This document shows positions 7,265 through 9,267 of a stretch of DNA of 9,267 nucleotides, piece by piece (the first letter of the stretch is position 1; each line of letters opens with the position of its first letter). This DNA comes from an uncultured Lachnospira sp. (GTDB lineage: Bacteria > Bacillota > Clostridia > Lachnospirales > Lachnospiraceae). Location of the stretch: the NCBI GenBank assembly GCA_947169835.1, contig CAMVRH010000027.1, positions 1 to 9,267 on the forward strand. Direction: 5' to 3'. Made by a program: the position numbers and the translations under genes. A model generated the notes under the pieces. It searched no databases. It saw only the letters and a list, made by a program, of their open reading frames with translations, and was not told the DNA's origin.

Positions 7265-8515
7265 ATGGCTTTAAGTAAGAAACCGATGACTGGTATGAAA
7301 GATATTATGCCAGACGAGATGAAGGTTAGAAATTACGTTAAGCGCGTGATTGAAGAGACATACCTTTCATATGGTTTTTCACAAATCGAAACTCCTGTAG
7401 TTGAGAACATTCAGAACTTAACAAGCAAGCAGGGTGGAGAGAACGAAAAGTTAATATTTAAAATATTAAAGCGTGGCGAGAAGTTAAATCTAGAGACTGC
7501 TGAGGCTGAGATGGACTTGGTAGACAGCGGACTTAGATATGATTTAACTGTTCCTTTGGTGCGCTATTATTCAAAGAACGCTAATGAATTACCAACACCT
7601 TTCAAGGCGCTTCAGATGGGCAATGTGTTTAGAGCAGATCGTCCACAGCGTGGAAGATATCGTCAGTTTATGCAGTGCGATATTGATATACTAGGTGATG
7701 CAACTAACTTAGCAGAGATTGAACTTATACTTGCTACATCTAGCACACTAACAAAACTAGGCTTTAAAAATTTTGAAATCAGAATTAACGATAGAAGAAT
7801 CCTAAAAGCTATGGCAGAGTATTCTGGCTTTAACGCAGAGGACTTTGACCAAGTATTTATCACACTAGATAAGATGGATAAAATAGGATTAGACGGCGTC
7901 AAAGAAGTATTAGTTAAAGATGGCTTCAGTGATGATGCTGTAGAAAAATATACATCACTATTTAGTGAGATTGAAAATGAAAAAGATCCTATCGCATACT
8001 TATCAGACAAATTAGGTGATAGTTTTGCAGATGATGTTAAGCAGTGGATGGATGAAATTATTGATAGCGTAAAGAATGCAAAGACAGATAATTACGATAT
8101 AGTTTTTGATCCAACATTGGTTCGTGGAATGTCATACTACACAGGAACAATATTCGAGATTGCTATTCCTGAGTTTGGCGGAAGCTGCGGTGGCGGCGGA
8201 AGATACGACAAGATGGTTGGACAGTTCACTGGAAACGACACACCTGCATGTGGATTCTCGATTGGATTTGAGAGAATCATTTTGCTTATGATGGAGCAAG
8301 GATTTGAAATTCCAGAAAATGAAGATAAAGTTTGCTACTTAATTGAAAAGGGTGTTGAGGGCAAAGCTTTATCAGACATTATTGAAAAAGCAAATGCCGA
8401 GAGACAAAATGGCAAACAGATTTTAGTTGCTAGAATGAATAAGAATAAGAGATTCCAAAAAGAGCAATTATCCGAGCAAGGATATACAAACTTTGAGGAG
8501 TTTTATAAGGAGTAA
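7265..8515 (+). CDS. hisS: Histidyl-tRNA synthetase
   Basis: Cytoplasmic class II synthetase charging tRNA-His with histidine. The 416 residues include a conserved N-terminus ([10 protein letters not shown], 10-19), the motif 1 region near 31-50, [11 protein letters not shown] at 92-102, motif 2 [14 protein letters not shown] at 122-135, an insertion domain of roughly 175-275, the His-binding motif [15 protein letters not shown] at 284-298, and motif 3 with GGGGRYD at 309-315 and [10 protein letters not shown] at 329-338. Catalytic Arg 287 is present. The region after motif 3 (about 348-416) is only some 70 residues, against roughly 95-100 in E. coli HisRS. It ends in a basic [15 protein letters not shown] segment and lacks the usual VVGxxEL...VxVKDL-type ending of the anticodon-binding domain. 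Two active-site motifs also differ from the common form (FRADR for FRxER, RGMSYY for RGLDYY). I recall the same form in Lachnospiraceae, so this looks lineage-specific and not decayed. HisZ is unlikely because the catalytic motifs are whole and aspS follows. Confidence 0.94.
   Translation: MALSKKPMTGMKDIMPDEMKVRNYVKRVIEETYLSYGFSQIETPVVENIQNLTSKQGGENEKLIFKILKRGEKLNLETAEAEMDLVDSGLRYDLTVPLVRYYSKNANELPTPFKALQMGNVFRADRPQRGRYRQFMQCDIDILGDATNLAEIELILATSSTLTKLGFKNFEIRINDRRILKAMAEYSGFNAEDFDQVFITLDKMDKIGLDGVKEVLVKDGFSDDAVEKYTSLFSEIENEKDPIAYLSDKLGDSFADDVKQWMDEIIDSVKNAKTDNYDIVFDPTLVRGMSYYTGTIFEIAIPEFGGSCGGGGRYDKMVGQFTGNDTPACGFSIGFERIILLMMEQGFEIPENEDKVCYLIEKGVEGKALSDIIEKANAERQNGKQILVARMNKNKRFQKEQLSEQGYTNFEEFYKE
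8507..8512 (+). promoter_or_regulatory. Ribosome binding site of aspS inside the hisS 3' end
   Basis: AAGGAG forms the last two sense codons of hisS (Lys 415, Glu 416) and lies five bases before ATG 8518. Only two bases separate the hisS stop from the aspS start, so translational coupling is likely. Confidence 0.8.
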
Positions 8516-8517
8516 AT

Positions 8518-9267
8518 ATGTCAGAAACAATTAAGGGACTTCATAGAAGTCACAGATGTACAGAAGTATCAAACAAAAATATTGGCGAAGAAGTCACAGT
8601 TATGGGCTGGGTTCAAAAGAGAAGAAACTTAGGTTCTCTTATCTTTATTGACCTTAGAGATAGAAGTGGCTTAGTTCAGATTGTGTTTGACGAAAACGAC
8701 GGCGAAATCTTCGAAAGGGCCGGCACTCTTAGAAGCGAGTTTGTTATCGCTGTAAGAGGTGAGGTTAGAGCAAGAGACGGCGCTGTGAATGAAGATATGA
8801 AGACAGGTGATATCGAAATCACTGCCAAAGAACTTCGTATTCTTTCAGAGTCAGAGACACCTCCATTCCCAGTGGAAGAGGGTGCAAACACAAAAGAAGA
8901 GTTGAGACTTAAATATAGATATTTAGATTTGAGAAAGCAAAACCTTCAGAACAATTTGAAACTTCGTTCAGATGTGACAACTTTTGTTCGTTCATTTATG
9001 GCAAAAGAAGGTTTTCTTGAGATAGAGACTCCTACACTTTGTAAGAGTACACCTGAGGGTGCTAGAGACTACTTGGTTCCTAGCCGTGTTCATCCTGGAC
9101 ACTTTTATGCTTTGCCTCAGAGTCCACAGCTTTTCAAACAGCTACTTATGTGTTCTGGATGCGACAGATATATCCAGATTGCAAAGTGCTACAGAGATGA
9201 GGACTTAAGAGCAGACAGACAGCCTGAGTTTACACAGATCGATATGGAAATGTCGTTTGTGGAAGCC
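8518..9267 (+). CDS. aspS: Aspartyl-tRNA synthetase (3' partial)
   Basis: Class IIb synthetase charging tRNA-Asp. The first 250 residues are visible and the frame is open to the window edge; full bacterial AspRS is near 590 residues, so over half is missing. The N-terminal OB-fold anticodon-binding domain (about 1-110) has [24 protein letters not shown] sequence at 28-47. Then come [10 protein letters not shown] at 130-139, the motif 1 region FLEIETPTL at 166-174, [14 protein letters not shown] at 177-190, [15 protein letters not shown] at 197-211, and motif 2 with [14 protein letters not shown] at 225-238 and QIDMEMSF at 240-247. These are nearly identical to the bacterial AspRS consensus. 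Leu 38 aligns with Leu 30 of E. coli AspRS, where non-discriminating bacterial enzymes tend to carry His; this favours an Asp-specific enzyme but is an inference from one position. ATG 8518 is preceded by AAGGAG at a five-base gap. Confidence 0.97.
   Translation, partial: MSETIKGLHRSHRCTEVSNKNIGEEVTVMGWVQKRRNLGSLIFIDLRDRSGLVQIVFDENDGEIFERAGTLRSEFVIAVRGEVRARDGAVNEDMKTGDIEITAKELRILSESETPPFPVEEGANTKEELRLKYRYLDLRKQNLQNNLKLRSDVTTFVRSFMAKEGFLEIETPTLCKSTPEGARDYLVPSRVHPGHFYALPQSPQLFKQLLMCSGCDRYIQIAKCYRDEDLRADRQPEFTQIDMEMSFVEA

Noticed and set aside
7663..8010. Reverse-strand open frame of 115 codons inside hisS
   Set aside because: Fully antisense to the HisRS insertion domain, Ser-rich low-quality composition, no family resemblance.
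8106..8291. Second forward frame of 61 codons inside hisS
   Set aside because: It overlaps the conserved HisRS motif region in another frame and has no independent start signal.
1..9267. A novel defence, mobile or secondary-metabolite system
   Set aside because: Every gene belongs to a well-known housekeeping family in a familiar order, gaps are short, and no repeats, integrase, transposase or CRISPR-like arrays are present.

Overview
The window is a run of seven same-strand, tightly packed housekeeping genes: a secDF fusion (5' end outside the window), recJ, apt, rel, a glyoxalase II-like metallo-beta-lactamase-fold hydrolase, hisS, and aspS (3' end outside). The DNA is AT-rich, with AGA the favoured Arg codon and good AGGAGG-type ribosome sites at several junctions. 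The order Sec translocase - recJ - apt - rel - MBL hydrolase - hisS - aspS is typical of Clostridia. The form of HisRS (short atypical C-terminus, RGMSYYTG motif) and the SecF sequence suggest Lachnospiraceae or a close relative. That placement is inferred from family resemblance, not from a search.

Layout: secDF fills 1-1947 and is followed by a hairpin with a short T tail (1952-1983), the only clear transcription-stop signal seen. From recJ (2011) to the window end the genes are separated by only 9, 19, 40, 11 and 2 bases, so they are probably one transcript. No stretch over 300 bases lacks a gene. The largest gaps are 63 bases (secDF-recJ, holding the terminator) and 40 bases (rel-MBL, holding small AT-rich inverted repeats). 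I see no tRNA, rRNA, riboswitch, CRISPR array, insertion sequence or phage gene.

Together the genes cover protein export (SecDF), single-strand DNA degradation in repair (RecJ), adenine salvage (Apt), (p)ppGpp synthesis and hydrolysis (Rel), probable thioester or aldehyde detoxification (MBL hydrolase), and charging of tRNA-His and tRNA-Asp. Rel, which senses uncharged tRNA, lies beside a purine salvage gene and two aminoacyl-tRNA synthetase genes.

I found no evidence of a new biological system. The points worth a second look are residue-level and regulatory: the aspartate in SecF that is normally essential for proton coupling is alanine here; HisRS has altered active-site motifs and a shortened, unusual anticodon-binding region; and genes often found in this cluster in relatives (dtd, hemZ) are absent.
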